Shown here: one piece after another, positions 44,359-46,060 of the stretch
Position numbering within the stretch: position 1 is the first letter of the stretch
How the letters are laid out: the number at the start of each line of letters is the position of its first letter
NCBI RefSeq assembly: GCF_000805335.1
Contig: NZ_KN708638.1
Location: forward strand, 6,266,442 to 6,312,501
Source: Streptomyces sp. CT34
Lineage (GTDB): Bacteria; Actinomycetota; Actinomycetes; Streptomycetales; Streptomycetaceae
Length of the DNA stretch: 46,060 bases
Direction: 5' to 3'
Notes under the pieces: generated by a model
Told to the model about the DNA's origin: nothing
Databases searched by the model: none
Seen by the model: the letters and a program-made list of their open reading frames with translations, nothing else
Made by a program: the position numbers and the translations under genes

Positions 44359-45342
44359 ATGTCTACTCCGGATACCCGGAACACAGCCGCACCGGACACC
44401 GTCGAGGTCGCCACTCCTCCTGGCCCGGTGCGCCTGGCGACGCAGCTGGGCCGGGGCTTCGCGCAGCTCAGCCTCCAGATGAACGCGTGGGTCGGGGCCG
44501 TCTTCCTGCTCGCGTTCTTCGTGGGCAGCTGGCAGGCGGGCGTCTTCGGGCTGCTCGGCACCGCGGTCTCCACCGCGACCGCGTACGCCCTGGGCATCGA
44601 CAAGGGCAACATCGACCTCGGGCTGCAAGGCTTCAGTGGCTGTCTCACCGGCATAGCCTTCCTCGCCTTCCTCGGCGATTCCCCCTCGACCTACGTGCTG
44701 ACGGCAGGCGGAGCCGTCCTCTGCGTGCTGCTCCACTCGGCACTCACCACCATGCTGGCGCCCTGGCATCTGCCGGTACTGACCGCGCCGTTCTGCATCG
44801 TCTGCGGGGCAATGGTGAGCGCGGCCCCGGCCTTCACCCAGGTCTGGCACGGCGGAAGCCCGGCCGCGCTGCCCGTCGCGACTGCCACCGGCAGCGGTTA
44901 CACCTGGACCGACCTGTGGCACGGGTTCTTCACCAACATCTCCCAGGTCGGTCTCTCGACCCACTGGTACGTCGGCCTGATCATGCTGGTGGGGCTGTTC
45001 GTGGCCGGGCTTCGCCAAGGACTTGCCGCCGTCCTGGGCAGTGCCGTCGCGGTGCTCGTCGCCTGGGCCCTGGGCGTCCCGCCGGGCGCGGTCGCCGCGG
45101 GTGCCTACGGCTACAACGCAGTCCTGGTGACCATCGCCCTGGGCACCCTCTACCTGGCCGGAACGGTAGCGAGTGCCGTCTACACCCTGATGGGCGCGGT
45201 CACCACCACCGTGCTCACCGCCTCCCTGAACGCGTACTTCGCGCCCTTCAGCGGACGCACACTCACCTGGCCCTTCATCACCACCACCTGGCTGTTCCTC
45301 GCCGCGGTCCCCGCCTTCCCGCGGCTCCGGCGCGCCCTTTGA
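44359..45342 (+). CDS. Urea transporter (UT family)
   Basis: 327 residues from an ATG seven bases after GGAGG. About ten membrane segments form two homologous halves. The UT signature occurs twice: LGLQGFSGCLTGIAFLAFLG and AGAYGYNAVLVTIALGTLY. It also has ALTTMLAPWHLPVLTAPF. UT proteins are channel-like facilitators for urea and related small amides. It is 87 bases downstream of the coupled pair in the same direction and probably on the same transcript. It may take up urea or release a urea or amide by-product or product of that operon. No urease genes are in the window. Confidence 0.88.
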   Translation: MSTPDTRNTAAPDTVEVATPPGPVRLATQLGRGFAQLSLQMNAWVGAVFLLAFFVGSWQAGVFGLLGTAVSTATAYALGIDKGNIDLGLQGFSGCLTGIAFLAFLGDSPSTYVLTAGGAVLCVLLHSALTTMLAPWHLPVLTAPFCIVCGAMVSAAPAFTQVWHGGSPAALPVATATGSGYTWTDLWHGFFTNISQVGLSTHWYVGLIMLVGLFVAGLRQGLAAVLGSAVAVLVAWALGVPPGAVAAGAYGYNAVLVTIALGTLYLAGTVASAVYTLMGAVTTTVLTASLNAYFAPFSGRTLTWPFITTTWLFLAAVPAFPRLRRAL

Positions 45343-45723
45343 CCCGTTCGTCAGCCTCATGCGGACAGCCATAGGGCTATGCGTTGCCGGTCAACGTGCC
45401 TTGATGGGAGTACAACCGTCACCCCGCCGCCGCTCCCGAGCGTAAGACGTCGACTGCGTCCGGTATCCGGTGTCTGCGCTGGGACTGGCACGAAAACACC
45501 TGTGGTCGGGCAGGTCGGGCTGTGGTGATGGGGTTCCGAGGGGCCCGTTGGCGGGTCCGGCTATCGTCGACGGCGTAACGAGGCCGGAGCGCCCGCCGGT
45601 GAGACCGTCGCCGCGCCGGGAACGCCCTGCCGGCCGGCACGATCCACAACGGACCAGCGGGCGGCGCAACGGCCCCACGGCCTCACATGTCGCCGTGGTC
45701 ATGAGGGCGGGGGAGGGGAAGCG
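45343..45723. other. Intergenic region between the urea transporter and the ABC ATPase gene
   Basis: 381 bases with no supported gene. The sequence is slightly lower in G+C than the core region, especially 45355-45530. A minus-strand frame (45419-45649) ends in a segment (ARPQVFSCQSQRRHRIPD) that made me think of insertion-sequence debris, but I cannot place it. No strong terminator hairpin was found after the transporter. Confidence 0.35.
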
Positions 45724-46060
45724 GTGTCGCAGCGGATGAGGCTGGACGGGGTCGGGCGGCGATACGGGGTGCGCGGGCCATGGGTGTTGCGCGAGGTGCA
45801 ACTCGACGTTCCCGTAGGTGCGTTGCTGCGTATCGAAGGAACCAACGGGAGCGGCAAGTCCACGCTGTTGCGGCTGCTCGCCGGTATCGACCGACCCACC
45901 GCCGGGCGGATCACCGGACGCCCGCGTACCGCCTACGTTCCCGAACGGTTCCCGGTCGCGCTGCCGTTCACGGCCGCCGGCTACCTCACCCACCTCGGCC
46001 GCATCCACGGCCTGCGCACCCCGCAGGCCGCCCGCCGTGCCGCCGAGTGGCTCCCACCGG
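45724..46060 (+). CDS. ABC transporter ATP-binding protein (3' end outside window)
   Basis: The first 112 residues of an ABC ATPase from a GTG with GGGGGAGGGG upstream. Walker A is EGTNGSGKSTLL, and the Q-loop region follows as TAYVPERFPVALPFTAAGYLTHLGRIHGL. The start, SQRMRLDGVGRRYGVRGPWVLREV, is typical of drug or export-type ATPases. The signature motif and Walker B lie beyond the right edge. Its partner permease should follow. Whether it belongs to the accessory operon or to the flanking core cannot be told. Confidence 0.85.
   Translation, partial: MSQRMRLDGVGRRYGVRGPWVLREVQLDVPVGALLRIEGTNGSGKSTLLRLLAGIDRPTAGRITGRPRTAYVPERFPVALPFTAAGYLTHLGRIHGLRTPQAARRAAEWLPP

Noticed and set aside
45419..45649. 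Minus-strand frame suspected as insertion-sequence debris
   Set aside because: No DDE motif, terminal inverted repeats or recognisable transposase domain; the resemblance is only an impression.

Overview
The window is a 46 kb piece of a very high G+C actinobacterial chromosome, almost certainly Streptomyces. Codon third positions are nearly all G or C, GTG starts are common, and the gene order acnA - ngcEFG - ROK regulator - xylFGH - dxs - amino-acid permease - fadBA - rnd - response regulator - DUF3000 - hemE ... hemG - hemQ resembles, from memory, the core region around SCO5999 to SCO6042 of S. coelicolor. No rRNA, tRNA or CRISPR array was seen.

Layout. 1-3.0 kb: the tail of an ECF41-type sigma factor, a small membrane protein, and a translationally coupled DesK/NarL-type histidine kinase and response regulator. 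3.1-6.0 kb: aconitase, behind a promoter region carrying one MarR-like palindrome and two overlapping iron-box-like palindromes. 6.1-9.5 kb: a secreted GH92 alpha-mannosidase. 9.9-18.1 kb: a sugar-uptake block with an NgcEFG-like N-acetylglucosamine/chitobiose transporter (no ATPase of its own), the ROK regulator Rok7B7, and a complete XylFGH-like transporter. 18.3-22.1 kb: DXP synthase and a cationic amino-acid permease. 22.2-28.6 kb, mostly minus strand: a NYN-domain protein, the fadBA beta-oxidation pair, RNase D and an orphan atypical response regulator. 28.9-36.8 kb: DUF3000 and the coproporphyrin-dependent heme genes hemE, hemG and hemQ. These are separated by an aldehyde dehydrogenase, a second thiolase and the stump of a deleted FAD oxidoreductase. 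36.9-40.8 kb: a secreted tripeptidyl-aminopeptidase-like hydrolase and a DUF692 gene coupled to a partner gene with a repeat-rich N-terminus. 41.0-45.3 kb: an accessory island with an NmrA-like gene scrap, an ATP-grasp ligase fused to a PLP fold-III decarboxylase, a transglutaminase-like cysteine protein and a urea transporter. An ABC ATPase gene runs off the right edge.

Main points of interest. (i) The ATP-grasp/decarboxylase fusion with its coupled Cys-His-Asp protein and urea-type transporter looks like a small, NRPS-independent biosynthetic operon that I cannot match to a named pathway. (ii) Two about 220-bp copies of a MITE-like element with imperfect 22-bp terminal inverted repeats sit at 22.2 and 32.7 kb, each joined to a minus-strand gene inside its stop codon. 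(iii) A 35-codon leader ORF carrying a hairpin is coupled by ATGA to hemG. (iv) The DUF692 pair resembles RiPP-modifying MbnB/MbnC-type pairs, but no precursor peptide is visible. (v) An oxidoreductase next to hemE is cut to its N-terminal third or less. All functions are read from sequence motifs alone; no database search was run.
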